A stretch of DNA of 64,000 nucleotides from Undaria pinnatifida. Its lineage: Eukaryota > Sar > Phaeophyceae > Laminariales > Alariaceae. How positions within the stretch are numbered: the first letter of the stretch is position 1; the number at the start of each line of letters is the position of its first letter. This document shows positions 44,276-55,945 of the stretch, piece by piece. The notes below the pieces were generated by a model that ran no database searches, was not told the DNA's origin, and saw nothing but the letters and a program-made list of their open reading frames with translations. The position numbers were made by a program, and so were the translations under genes. The stretch is taken from positions 1,698,620 through 1,762,619 of the forward strand of contig JABAKD010000012.1 in assembly GCA_012845835.1 (NCBI GenBank), read 5' to 3'.

Positions 44276-44532
44276 TTTTGAGGTGTTATTTTGTTGCTGT
44301 AGTTGCTAGCATTTTCTTTTTCGCACGCGGTCGTCCTGCCCCTCTCACGCTACGCTGAATGGCCCGTCGGCGGAGATTCGATATCGAGGGTACTCTCCTT
44401 GCAGTTTTCCTCTTTTTTGTTTGTCGCCCCAGGATACATGCTACGTTAGAGGCGTGAACCGGTTAGCTCCTGAGCCTCGTCTCTCATGAGGAGCTCTGTA
44501 CACTCAGAAACTGATTTTGAGAAAATTGAAAG

Positions 44533-44616
44533 TTGTACTCGATGAACAATGTACTGGATGAACAAATGTGCTGGATGAACAATGTACAGGATGAACAATG
44601 TACTGGATGAACAATG
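44533..44616. repeat. ~18-bp tandem repeat
   Basis: Five copies of TGTACTGGATGAACAA-type units with 1-2 substitutions. Confidence 0.9.
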
Positions 44617-44756
44617 ACGCCGGAGCTACGATAGAGGTGCATCATTTGTTTTTCCTGGGGCTCCTCACTCTATGGATAAATGTCAAAATGTCCTAGGCAT
44701 CCCCCGAAACATGTTGCGAAAAAAAGGTGTTTTCCCGACGAATTTGGGTCAACGCC

Positions 44757-44837
44757 TTAAGAACTGGAAACCCTTTTTGGGGACGATTTTACTTGATTTT
44801 AGTATAGGGAGGGATTTGGGGGCTCTAAAAGGGTTAA
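44757..44837 (+). mobile_element. Element B copy 3
   Basis: 81 bp: TTAAGAACTGGAAACCC at the left (the CCCCTTTAC part lost) and CTCTAAAAGGGTTAA at the right, with the shared TATAGGGAGGGATTTGGGGG interior. Confidence 0.75.
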
Positions 44838-44967
44838 GGAGCGCCGTCATCCAGAAACCGTTTATGCCAAAAAGCGCTACCTTTATCGTAGCACGCGTCC
44901 AATCCCATTGGTCCGGGTGTACAAAAATAACATTTATCTAAAAGAATGGCGTTCCGACGACTTTGGG

Positions 44968-45030
44968 TTAATAGTATTAATAGTATAAATAGTATTAATA
45001 GTATACATAGTATATGTAGTATTAATAGGT
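44968..45030. repeat. (TATTAATAG)n AT-rich tandem repeat
   Basis: Short TAGTATTAATAG/TAGTATAAATAG units. The rest of 44.3-46.3 kb apart from listed repeats is unassigned. Confidence 0.85.
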
Positions 45031-45767
45031 TGTGGAGCCCCGACATTCAGAAAGTATGCTGGGTCAAAATGTGCTCTCACCTATGGTAGCACGCAGCAGT
45101 AGTAGCCTTCAACGAGACGTCGGAGGAAATATCTAGGATACAGTATAGAGGTCGGGGAATATATTATATTTTGGTGTAACTGTTGTGAGTTTTATTGCGG
45201 TTGACCACATCCTCGACGAAAACAAACGTAAGGGTTTTTCCAGAAAAGTTGTATGGGTAGGGGCGGGGTCGGGGTTAGGGGTAGGTATAGCGTCTAAAGT
45301 ATAGTGTTTTTGGGCTGTCTTCTATTTTGTTTTTTCCTTCTCACACACACCTGGACCGAACCAATTTCCCCGCGGTACCTTATCTTAAATAATAACTCAA
45401 AATTACGGTAAAAGCGGCTCGTAGCACGCGTCCCAGGGATCGCCCCCCGCCAAAACTGCGCTTATAGGTCCCAGCCACGGCCAGAGCCGTTCTTTCATGG
45501 TGTGACGGACGGCAGTCTCTGAAGCACTCACGGTGATGGGACGCTTGTCATTATCTTTGCTGCTACGGCGAGGGACCGCACTTCAAATTCCGTCCTGTTG
45601 TCGCAGACACGGTCGTACAACGGAGTGGTATACTGCTGTACGCGAGTGAATTTGAGGAAAGCAAAGCAGCGCTTGTACGCAAGCAATGGTGGGTATAGTC
45701 GGAAATGACGTAACGCCAGTTGTATAATACGCAAGTGGTTTTTGTGTTGAAAAGAGTGGCACGGTAC

Positions 45768-46095
45768 GCGAGAGTCATCCCACTATAGTGCGGTAAGGGT
45801 TGCACTTTTTTTGGGCCAAACATTTCTTCATCCCACCTTCTGACCTCTAGAGTGCGGTTGAGCTCTTCAAGTAAGTGTGGAACTATCGGTTGTTGTTAAT
45901 AGTATCAATTCGTGGTAAGACTAGCGCATAGAAATGTTGTTCGGATCGCGCGAACGAATGTCTTCGAAGTCATGACTCGGGTGATGATGTTGATGACATT
46001 GACCTCCTCCTCATGTTAGGAACGAACTCAGAAAATTCTTCGAATCTGCTGAAACCCCTAGAGCGGCACCGTACGCGAACGGTATGGGACACCAA
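45768..46095. repeat. Diverged direct repeat, mate at 41563-41895
   Basis: Second copy of the ~330-bp repeat described at 41563; the order of shared blocks is conserved. Confidence 0.6.
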
Positions 46096-46359
46096 ATAGC
46101 CAAAGGCCACACTGACGTTCGCCGAGGCAGGTCCTAGGTCCTGGGAGCAGCTTTTTTGGACACGCGCTACGATGGCGGTGGCGCTTTTTACCCGAAAACA
46201 TTTCGGGATAATCTACCCGATGTCGCTGGAATCCCTTTTTTGTGCTTTACAATATTATTCGCTGTAGACCATACCTTCTCGATGGGATCGTTCATGAAGG
46301 AGAAGGTTTTTGTTTTTCAACGTCAGTGATCGTGATTGCCTCAGAAGTTTTAGAGCACA

Positions 46360-46630
46360 TGTGAAGATACGGCCTCGAAAGGCCTGTAATTATCCAAATT
46401 TGAGATCATTTGGATGGGTTTCGTATGATAAGGTTGGCGGTTTATATTCGGGAAAGCTAGGAAGTAGATTGGAGACACGTGCCTCCGATTTCAGAAGCTA
46501 CCCGGGGCTCTGGTGGAAGCAAAGAAAGCTACGTCTCTACGAAGGGAAAGAAATTGAGTACTATCCGAGGACCTCCTCAGTTGGCAGACCTGCAGGGGGC
46601 ACTCTGTGTTCCCCACCTTATAACTTCACA
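46360..46630 (+). repeat. 5' LTR
   Basis: Begins TGTGAAGATACGGCCTCG and ends CTTCACA; matches the 3' LTR throughout with scattered substitutions. Confidence 0.9.
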
Positions 46631-46632
46631 TG

Positions 46633-46650
46633 TGGCGTCGACGGCAGAAC
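46633..46650 (+). promoter_or_regulatory. Primer-binding site
   Basis: TGGCGTCGACGGCAGAAC starts 2 bp after the 5' LTR. The leading TGG complements the CCA of a tRNA 3' end, as usual for LTR elements. The tRNA species is not determined. Confidence 0.7.
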
Positions 46651-47149
46651 GTAGGAGTTCTACGCAGGAGACGGCCCCCGCCGCGACCACCGGTTCGACT
46701 GTGTCCGTCTCCGCCATGCTTGGCACTTCAGCCCCTCCGTCGTCGACGACGCGCCGACGAATAGAGACAACAACGGGTAATGCACCCCCGCTGTAGATGA
46801 TGGATTCGGGCCCGGCGGGGCCCCTCGGCCATCTCCCAGACGAGGTACAACCCCGCCGCGAGTCCCACGGCCGCGGCCGACCCCGTCGACCGCCGCGACC
46901 CCTGCTCTTGCCGACTCGCCGGTCCGCACGGTGCCACTACCGTCCGACGGCGACCACGCAGAGTCTATATGGGAACTCCTCTCTTACGGCTCACGCCTTC
47001 TCCTGGTGACACGCCGACTGCATATACAAGGTCGGACGCCCTCGGCAATGCTGCTGAACTGCGGTTCGCTGATTCTGCCGCGCGTCATTCACATGACGAT
47101 TGGAAGCGATAACAGCACGCTGAGCCGACGTGCCACGCCATGATGCGTT
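46651..47149 (+). pseudogene. Retrotransposon leader / gag remnant
   Basis: Ser/Thr/Pro-rich and Arg-rich broken frames (e.g. MLGTSAPPSSTTRRR near 46718); no zinc knuckle or capsid signature. Probably the fused edge of the deletion that removed gag to RNase H. Confidence 0.4.
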
Positions 47150-49260
47150 ATGTTTCTACCGGCCGGCCATTGGTCCTGCCGCCCGACTTTTTGGCGTGCT
47201 ACCTCTCGCACAATCGTCCATCCCTCTCAGACCAAGGAGTTGGCGAATAAGGGTCGACTACATACAACCGACGACGAAATCGTCCTACTCGCGCGTAACC
47301 CGACACTGCCGCCAACAAGGTCTAACAAACCCAACTCTGCGGGGCGAGTTGCTTGCCTGCTAAACGACGAGCCAGTTCGAATCTACGTTCCCGGGCTCAT
47401 GCGCCCTTGGATCATGCAAGCTTGTCACTTGACGGCCTCTTGTCGCCTTGGCACCACGCGCACGTTGCGCATGCTGGAGCGTTTTCATTGGTGGATTGGC
47501 ATGAATGTGTGCACCCGGTGGTGGCTTCGCCATTGGTTGAAGTGCCAAGCGCGGAAAACCCCACGGCTGACTGTCCGCTGGCCCATCATCACAATGCCTC
47601 TGCCGGAAGGTCCAGGTGTCGCCGTCAGTGTTGACTACTTCGGCCCCCTTCCGGTCACACCAGGAAGCATCATCTACATCCTGCTGTTGACCGATGGCTT
47701 CAGTCGTTGGGCCGACATGTTCCCCGTCACCGCCTCTGAGTTCACCGCGGAGGGTACAGCCAATATCCTGGTGAACCAATACATCCCCTTGTGGGGGTGC
47801 CCGCGCACCATACTCTTGGACAACGGACTGCAGTTCTGCTCCAAGCTTTCACAAGCTGTATATCAGCTGTTGGGTATGCACAAGCTTGTGACAAGCTCCT
47901 ATCATCCCAACTGTAACGGGGGCGTTGAGCGGGTAAATCACATTATGGCACAAATGCTAGCTATGGTCATCAACGAGCGACAAGACGATTGGGACTTGCA
48001 TCTGCCCCACGTAGAATTCGCTTACAACAACTCCGTCAGCGCGGCGACGGGTCTGGCGCCCAACGAGGTCCACATGGGCAGACTCCCACAGCTCCTCCTG
48101 ACGGTTTTCGACCGCGCTGGTGTTGTGAGACACCAGAGTTTGGCCTGTGACCACCTGGCTTATTGTGACTTGGCCACCAACCGGCAAAAGCGCGAACGAC
48201 ATTGTCCGCGCACACCACGCCCTCACCGTTTCCCATGTTAACCGCAGAAACTCCGCCCTCGCCGACGCGCTGCGTCCAGCACCTAACTTCGCTGTGGGTG
48301 GTTGGGCATGGGTATACAACTCTGCCTCTACCATCCGCCAGGGTGTGAAGGCGAACACCGACGCCAAGGTGCTCAAGGCCAAACTCGCGCTTGACTGGAC
48401 GAGACCGCACAAGGTCTTCGCCATCGGTCCCTGCTCCGCCGCCGAGACCCCGGACGGCTCGCCGCTCGGGAGCAACCTCCTTTATTAGGATCTTCCTCCC
48501 GACCTGCCCGGTTCGGACGCTCGTCTGCGTGTGGCCATCGAGCACTGCAAACCCTGTGCCAACCCCCACGACAGCGGGGACATTTCAAATACCTACCGGC
48601 GGGGCTGACACAGCACGTGCTCAACAAGTTTTACGAAAAATCCCCGCCGTACCACGTCACTCAAGACGACGTTTCGACTCCCCTCCAACGGCTGGAGGTG
48701 GAGCAGATCACTGGTCATCAGTCGGTACGGGGGCGAGGTGGCGTCATCGCGGTGCTATACAAGAGGCATTGGGCGGGACTCTCCGAACCTTCCTGGGAGC
48801 GGGAAATGGACCTTCGCCTCTCCCGCTCCCACATCATGCGTTATTGGGCCCGAACCATGAACCAGCACCGCCAAACCAACCGCCTGTACCGCCGAATGTG
48901 GATCGGGGCGGCACACCTCGAGCCCTCCCGCAACAACGAGGAACGTTTTCAAGCGCCGGGCTACGCCTGTGTTCCCCGCGCCGATTGGCTCCCTCGCTAC
49001 CACGACACAGTACCCCCTAAGGGATCCCACGTTTGGTACAAGGGAGACGATGGGTTCTGGTGGCTTGGAAAATCAGCGCAAGCACTACCGAGGACAAGGT
49101 ATACCTGGTCCGCTTCCTGGACGACCCGGGACCGATTAAACTTCCTCTTCCCCCGGCGCGCTACACGACTCCGACGGGAGTACGAGGCTCTTGGTGGTTG
49201 CAAGTTCCCATCGCCAGTGCGCTTCCTCGGGGAATCCAACGTAACGTAAACGAATCTTGA
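47150..49260 (+). pseudogene. Pol C-terminus: integrase and chromodomain, frameshifted
   Basis: Integrase makes staggered target cuts and joins cDNA ends. The N-terminal zinc region (ACHLTASCRLGTTRTLRMLE ... LRHWLKCQ) has lost part of its HHCC pattern. The catalytic core is intact: Asp in VSVDYFGPLP, Asp in LLDNGLQF and Glu in GGVERVN, with exactly 35 residues between the last two. The frame breaks near 48130 and continues in the next frame (HALTVSHVNRRNSALADALR, GGWAWVYN), breaks again near 48480, and resumes at 48617 with a chromodomain (LEVEQITGHQSVRGRGGVIA, SEPSWERE). A last break near 49050 leads to a Trp-rich tail (WYKGDDGFWWLGK, DKVYLVRFLDDPGPIKLPL), Tudor-like by inference. Not functional. 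Confidence 0.88.
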
Positions 49261-50119
49261 GGCGCGGCCGTGGCCAGTTGACTTTCAAGCCGCCACCGCT
49301 CGTCGATAGTTCTTCATTTTTTAGAGTTATAAGGTTTGAGCCTTTGTCTTTGGGTTGTTCGTAGTGTCCTGAGGGTCTTTGTCGAGTTTTGGGGCGGTTC
49401 TTCTATTAATTTTTCTTTCTGTCCTGCCGAACCCCCTGCTCAGTGCCGGGCCAGGGTTCGGGTAAAACACCACTATCTGAGGTGCAGGGCTGTCGCTTTT
49501 CGTCATTGTTCAATTTCGCCCTGCCGAAGCCCTCCTCAGCCCGGAGCCGGGGAGCGACCAGGGTACCCTGTTCATGCGTAACGTGGTACAGGGCTTTGTA
49601 CGGGTCTGTGTGTCATCTTTTATCTTGTATGTTTTGTATTCGTTCTACTTTGTTTTTTCGTCTAAACACTTCCTCCCCTAGCGGGGTTGTAGGTGTCGCC
49701 ACCTTCCATCCCGGGTATTGGTCGTTCCCTCGTCTAACCCCTCGCCTTGCCGATGGCCCGCGGGAGGTTTTTCGCATGACTTCTTCCTTGTGTTAGCGCC
49801 TGTGTTCCCCTCCATATCGACGAGGGCTCGCCTCGCCATAGTACCATTTTCGTGGTTGGTTTGCCGTAGAGCTTTTCCTGCCCCCCCCGCCACACCGGCG
49901 GCATGCGAAAGGTTTTTGATGGGTGGCTATTGCCTTGTTGTAGGGTCTGCGTGTCTTTCTACTGCTTTTCTTTGCGTGTTCCTGGCTCATGCCAGACGGT
50001 TAGAGGTGTGGGAGTGGGTTTTGAGGAGCCGCATCTTCGACTCATGGTCTAGTTCGTAGAACCGGAGTTTTCCCGAATCTCCCATATTTCTGCATATGCG
50101 ACTCATCAGGGTGGGCTAG
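49261..50119 (+). other. Retrotransposon 3' internal region
   Basis: Non-coding; a loose ~80-bp duplication (CTGCCGAA.CCC.CCTCAG, CAGGGT) at 49425-49500 and 49520-49600. Only a weak purine tract (CAGGGTGGG) precedes the 3' LTR. Confidence 0.5.
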
Positions 50120-50390
50120 TGTTAAGATACGGCCTCGAAAGGCCTGTAATTATCCGAATTTGAGATCATTTGGATGGGTTTCGTATGATAAGGTTGGCGG
50201 TTTATATTTGGGAAAGTCAGGAAGTAGATCGGAGACACGTGCCTCCGATTTCAGAAGCTATCCGAGGCTCTGGTGGAAACGAATAAAGATACGTCTCTAC
50301 GAAGGAAAAGAAAGTGAGTACTCTCCGAGGACCTGCTCAATTGGCAGACCTGCAGGGGGCACTCTGTGTTCCCCACCTTAAACCTTCACA
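50120..50390 (+). repeat. 3' LTR
   Basis: TGTTAAGATACGGCCTCG ... CCCCACCTTAAACCTTCACA; same length as the 5' LTR and similar apart from scattered substitutions. Confidence 0.9.
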
Positions 50391-50484
50391 CTCACCTCTC
50401 TCTCTGCCGAAATTTCTTGGCTGGGGAACAACTCAACACCGTTGGAGTGCTCTATTACAATGGTACTTGGGTGTGGCGATTAGT

Positions 50485-50485
50485 G

Positions 50486-50533
<48 letters not shown>

Positions 50534-50536
50534 GCT

Positions 50537-50592
<56 letters not shown>

Positions 50593-50850
50593 CTTTGTTG
50601 TTGTCTTTGTTGTTGTCTTTGTTGTTGTCTTTATTGTTGTTGTTGTCTTTGTTGTTGTTGTCTTTGTTGTTGTTGTCTTTGTTGTTGTTGTCTTGTTGTT
50701 GTCTTTGTTGTTGTCTTTGTTGTTGTTGTCTTTGTTGATGTTGTCTTTGTTGTTGTTGTTGTTGTTTTTTTTTTCACATTAACTTGCATAATCAAGTCCG
50801 TGGTCACGGGACAGGCTCCAGTCACTCTGGAGTGGAGGAATTACACCAGA
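50485..50850. repeat. Long (GTT)n with repeat H fragment
   Basis: About 290 bp of GTT with CTT interruptions (GTCTTTGTTGTT pattern) is followed at ~50778 by CACATTAACTTGCATAATCA and GGTCACGGGACAGGCTCCAG, the start of repeat H, here truncated. Confidence 0.9.
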
Positions 50851-50954
50851 GGAAAGTCACAAGCGCAGCAAAAGGGGCTAAAAAATAGGTTTAAATCATC
50901 AAATGAAATCGGAAAGCAATCTGCGTACGTACGTGCCAGGCCGATGCTGGTACC

Positions 50955-51575
50955 TATCATACGCACGATCGGAGTATCACACACAGCTTGCAAAGATGAG
51001 TTTCAACAAAATCTTCGATCTCACAGCTGGAGTGTATATTTTTTTCAAAATAATATATAATACATGTAACATCAAACCTTCTAGAATAATAAACATAACC
51101 AGGCGGGTGATATAAAGGGGTGTCTTCTTGCTGCAACCGTCACATTCGTCCCCTTTAAGAGTTTATAGTTTCCGTGCACATATTGAAATGTTCCCCCCCC
51201 CCCCCCCCTCCCCCGATCCCTCTTGTTCAAACGCCCCACCTGAAATCAAAATCTACCAGAGTAGTAAACACTACCAGCCAGCTGATATCATCTCATTATT
51301 ATCCATCTAGCCATCCATGCCGTAGCTCCAAATCATCTCCGCCCTCCGCCCCCCCCCACCCTTTTGTTCCCCGCCCAGTTCGTTCAAGCGCCCCACCACT
51401 TACAATCGAAATCGGCCAGAGTAATAAACAGTTCTAAGCAGTTGAAATCACGTCGTTATCTTTCTAGCCATCCTTGACGTAGCTTTCATTCATCCCCCCT
51501 CCCCCCCTCCAACGCCCCCTCCTTCCCCACACCCCGCACGATCGCCAAGACCCAGCACCTGCGCGTATAGCAAGC
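50955..51575 (+). repeat. Repeat A fragment then family C units
   Basis: A-type CGATCGGAGTATCACACACA and CTCACAGCTGGAGTGTATAT (50960-51060), then two C units (CAAACGCCCCACCTGAAATC near 51230, CAAGCGCCCCACCACTTACA near 51387). Here A precedes C. Confidence 0.75.
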
Positions 51576-51589
51576 CCCTACATAAACAT

Positions 51590-54500
51590 ATATCAAATCA
51601 TTCCTTGAATATCGAGTCATTCCTTGGTTTCATGGACTTTGGTCAGGAGTTTTTTGTCTCGGCCTAAGTATGCGATTCGCGGAACTGGAATTCTCGGTCG
51701 AATATGGCTTGGTTCGAGCGCCGCCTTCGGGGGGCGGCTCCAACGCCCCTCGCCCTGCCGTGTCCGTTCCGCACATCGACGTGAACGCGGACGGGCGCCG
51801 AGCGAGACGAGCGAGTGTCGAGGAGGTATTTTGGAAAAATTGTTGGATCTTAATGGCTGCAACGCCTGAATGATTTACAAAATTGGCATCATTTCCAAAC
51901 GGTACGTGATAATGTTTGGATTTGCGGTTGCATACTCTCGAGCGTTAGTTTCTTTGCTGTACTTTTTTACTAGTTCGTTTGGTTTCTTGCTCGGCATTTT
52001 ATTGCTTTTGTTTCTGCTCGTTTTGCCAGCTGGAACAATTTTTTAGTGTGGGTTCACCTAAAAAACGTGACACAACTTACCGACGATATCCAACAACTTC
52101 GTGACACAAATTACCGACGGCAAGACGTTTCGTGACAAAATAACCCCCAAATCATTATACTTTCACGTAACAGAATTTCGAGACAAAACAAAGCAGGTAG
52201 AGCCGTCTCTTCGGCCTTTGGCCCTGGCTTTAGCACGGCCGCTGACACTCCAGCCAGCCTCTGCTGTAGGCATGAACGAGTGCGGTTGATTCGCAGCGAA
52301 CTATCCCGCTGTGCTCGCTTCTATGTGGCCATTGTCCATGCCATTTCATGTCACCTCCCTTCTGTTTTGAGCTCGTCGTCGTACGGTTGAGGTATGAGGA
52401 AACCCGCACGTACTCGGTGAGAACAGCAATATGTACGACGAGCATGAACGCCAACTGACGACATTGGCAAACACACAACAGCAGGTGTAGCAGCAGTAGC
52501 CGAAGGGCAAAACGTCTAGCACATAATGCAGCAACAAGTAGCAACCAGAACTACAGCAGATAGCTCAAAGTGCAGTGCGAGTGCCGTTGGCAAGTTTAGT
52601 CGTACACGCATCACTCTCAAGAGCGAACAAGAGGCAGGGCAGGGGCCCCCAACACAGAGACACGTGACAACCACGGCCAGTTGTCGATCGCGTAATTGGC
52701 CGGTAGTCCGTGCTTCGGTGGGTGTATCGGAAGTCGTTCCTAGTACTACTGCTGTAGACCGTCGAAAGGCCACGTGACATGTGACATCCCGTTCTGGTGG
52801 CAGCCTCGCCAGTAGACCCCCCAAAATTTATTTTTCTCTTCTTTTTCTTGGCCCCATGCACCCATTTCCTTTCCTTTCTCTTCTTTGTTCTTTGTTTTTT
52901 TTCCAATTGACTTACGTCTGTTGTGCGTATGCGTAGTGATAGATACTACGTGTGATATATACGTGGTAGTCTTTTGGGTGGCAAGCGGTATAGTCGGTTT
53001 TCCCAGGCGCGAGTAATGAGACGTATGCACCGGTATGGACCTGGCACATCGTATACTGACTCCCGATTTCACTTTTATATGTTTCTGGTGGAGGCATGAA
53101 TTGCGTCAGCTGTGATTTATGCGTGTACCACCTTGGGTTGTTTGTGTTTTTCCCTAGGGTATTCCTCTGCTCCAGAGTGACTGGAACCAGTCCTGTGACC
53201 ACGGACTGGATTGTGCGAGTTAACGTGAGAACAACAACAACTGAAATATTGCCTGTTTCTTGACCTTTCAGCTGCTTCCTGCAAATTTGTTTTTTTTGCC
53301 AACACGATTTTGAACCTTTTCACGATTTTTCTTTTTTTTTGTCTAGTAAGTTGATTTGCCGCTAATTAGCCGCCTGTGCATTAGTTGCGGAACGGTCCAG
53401 CGTTAGCTTTTCTTTTGATTATCACCATTTGTTTTGTAGTTGGCGAAGCTTCATCGGCTGAGACCTGGGCTTGGCTCATCATGATTCAGCTCCACACCGC
53501 CCAGCACCCCATCGCAGCGCTGTAGTTCACAGCAACGAAGCGCCGTGCAGTGCCCTGCGGCTCAGCTCAGCAGCGCACCGCAGCGCAGCGCTAGCTCAGC
53601 AGAGCGAAGCGCTATGCTTTGCCGTGCTCTGCCGTCGCGATCGTTCGTTGTTCATGATATCTAAAACTCCGCGTAGGCTGATATTTAGGTATTTATTTGG
53701 CGCTTTATTCTATATCGCGTCAACCATCGTAATATCATACATTATGGGGGAGGGAATGTAATCTCTATGCAAATATCCTGTTTTGTTTTAATCAATTGTC
53801 AGCCGGCCGCCCCGGTGGTCTAATGGTTTTACCCTCGAATACTACTAACGTTTGGTTGTCCTTGAGTTCGACACCCACCACGATGAAATTTGACTGTATT
53901 TGCAAAAACGCAATAAAAAAGAGAGATCAACTGCTGAGAGCACCTGCTAGGTACAATTCGACGCGAGTCGACGAGGGAAGAAAATGCTCGATTCTCCTGG
54001 CGGTAAAAATGAAGGCACGTGATGAAGTGGGGAGGGAGGAGGAGGGCCCGCTATGTGACCCCGGATCTGAGTTACTACTGGGAGGGAGCGCGAGAATGGT
54101 GCGGGGATGATACATGGGATGAAAAAAAAAAATGTTGCAAAGAAAGGTATACCAGGTATGATTATTTCTACCAGTAAATAATATGTCAGTCTCTGGGGAA
54201 ATACGAACGGCACCATCAGCAGTCGTCATGGTAGAGACACTCCGGATATTATGTATTGAGGAGACGCGTCCGATTTCGACAACGTGAAAGCACCCACGAG
54301 GCAAAGATAGAAGACACACATATCCCGCCTTCTCGAGAAAAAACAGAGAAGAAGCGCTACGCCAACCTCCCGTACGAGCAAAGCCACCCCCGTACCTATC
54401 TTAGACAATGCCGACGCAACGAGAGATCGCCCTCCTCTTCTTCGTTTTTCTCCTCGCCCGCAACCACGCAGACCAATCAATGCGACAGCCTTCACGTAAC

Positions 54501-54972
54501 AAACAAAGCAATTTTCTTCCAAAACCTCGCCGGCTGACATGGCCCCATGTCGACGTTTGATGCAAACCGACTTTGCATCCTGTCGACTTCGAACCTCCAT
54601 TGCCACGGGGACAGCAGTGCAGGCTCTTCATTAATGCCAAGGCCTCTTTCGTTTCGCCTAGAGGCGACGCAGGTTCTCAATAATACTATTTTCGGTATTT
54701 TTGTTTGATAGACGCCAACTTTTACTTGACGGCGCATTTAACATAGTGTATTTCGCCTATCCTTGCCTTCTTTGTAGTATAATATTACGTTTTTTTTCTG
54801 TCAAATCATGACTTTCATAATCCCATGTTCGTATTAAACTCTTGGCATTACTTTAAAGTTCAATGCATGCCAAATCGGACAGCTACACCTTAAGTTGCCG
54901 AAGTGCTGCCCTGCCCTACCCGAAGCATGGGCGCCGGCGGATGCCGGCGCCCATGCGGAGCCCTTGTATATA
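51590..54972 (-). mobile_element. Large element G4, inverted mate of G2
   Basis: Reverse complement of 13876-17785 over almost its full length, from repeat D (51605-51935) to GCCGGCGCCCATGCGGAGCCC at the other end. It includes repeat H (52840-53245), the K segment (53400-53660) and SINE F (+ strand, 53808-54135). It lacks the extra ~200 bp and the ~295-bp duplication of G2. Confidence 0.8.
53808..54135 (+). mobile_element. SINE F copy 3
   Basis: Head CCGCCCCGGTGGTCTAATGG (box A TGGTCTAATGG), box B-like GAGTTCGACACC ~37 bp on, body to GATGATACATGGGATG and a 10-A tail. Clearest F copy for reading the pol III-type head and A tail. Confidence 0.7.
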
Positions 54973-54979
54973 TATGATT

Positions 54980-55945
54980 AATACGCGCGATCGGAGGATC
55001 ACACACAATGTTGCGAAGAGCAGTGTCGACAAAAACCTTGATCTCATCGCTAAGCTGCTGGAGTGTATTTTAATATTATACGTGACCTAAACCTCTTAGA
55101 AACCCTTCTCCCCCCCCCCCTCCCCCCCCCCCTCCCTTTTGTTTTATTTTTTCTCGCTTTCTCTCGCTTAAACGCCCCACCTAATATCGAAATCCGCCAG
55201 AGTAATAAACACTTCCACGCCCTGGATATCGCCTCGTTATCGTTTTAGAGCCGTTCATGCCGCTGCTGCAATTCCCACCCACCCCCGCCTCTAACGCCCC
55301 CTCCTTGCCCACCACCCGCACCATCGTCTAGACCTAGCACCACGCGTATAGCAAACCCCTACATCTATACGATCTAAAGCCCTCCCCCCCCGCCCCCCGC
55401 CCCTCCCCGGCACATTCCCCCCCCCCTCCCCCACAAGAAATATTTATGGTTTCCAGGCACAAATTGACCTGCCCCACCCGTCCCCTCCCCCCCCTCCCCC
55501 CCTCCCGCCTCCCTTTGATCAAAATCTGGCCCCCACGTCCTTAAAAACCCCACCCTCCTCTCACCGGTTATTCGACTTAAAGTATTCACTTGATAAACTG
55601 ATGCATTTCCTTCCACAGCTGTCAGATTTTGTCCCCCTCAGAAACGGGTTTTATAGTTTCCGCGGACAGACTGCCTAACATCACCATGTTGACCCTGATA
55701 GCTACACTGTAGTTGCAAGGGGAGTGGCCGACCTATATCCTTAACCCCTTTACAACTGGAAACCCTCTTTGGGGACAATTTTACTTGGAGTTGGTATAGG
55801 GAGGGATTTGGGGGGCGTCCAAACGGGTTAATGAGGACACACAACCCGTAATACGCGCGATCGGAGTATCACACACAGCTTGCAAATATGAATTTCAACA
55901 AAATATTCGATTTCACAGCTGGAGTGTATTTTAATTTTATAATAA
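54980..55945 (+). repeat. A fragment, family C unit, repeat A copy 4
   Basis: A-type terminus (54980-55085), C unit (55165-55400, AAACGCCCCACCTAATATCG), then C-end (CCCACGTCCTTAAAAACCCC) and repeat A (55618-55945). The A copy carries element B at the CCTTAATGAGG site. Confidence 0.8.
55741..55831 (+). mobile_element. Element B copy 4, nested in repeat A
   Basis: TTAACCCCTTTACAACTGG ... CAAACGGGTTAA. Empty A copies read CTATATCCTTAATGAGG at this point; here the TTAA is present on both sides of B, i.e. TTAA target duplication. Confidence 0.88.

Larger units (their letters stand above)
46360..50390 (+). mobile_element. Ty3/gypsy chromovirus-type retrotransposon remnant
   Basis: Two 271-bp direct LTRs (46360-46630, 50120-50390) enclose ~3.5 kb that holds a tRNA primer-binding site, integrase and a chromodomain. 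Gag, protease, RT and RNase H are missing, so it is an internally deleted, non-autonomous copy. Orientation + by LTR, PBS and integrase. I could not match a 5-bp target duplication (GCACA before, CTCAC after). Confidence 0.9.

Noticed and set aside
45528-45734. - strand frame with TRVQQYTTPLYDRVCDNRTEFE
   Set aside because: Reads like protein, but short, with no recognised family, splice sites or neighbours; not called.
47957-48569. - strand frames of 172-177 codons
   Set aside because: Antisense shadows of the retrotransposon Pol C-terminus.
46355-50395. 5-bp target duplication around the gypsy element
   Set aside because: Flanks read GCACA and CTCAC with the most natural LTR ends; they do not match, so no duplication is claimed.
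50366-50782. Val- or Leu-repeat frames
   Set aside because: Translation of the (GTT)n tract.
53808-53890. A functional tRNA gene
   Set aside because: Box A and box B spacing is tRNA-like, but the acceptor and anticodon stems do not pair convincingly and the same head occurs on several repeats with A-rich tails, so a SINE is preferred.
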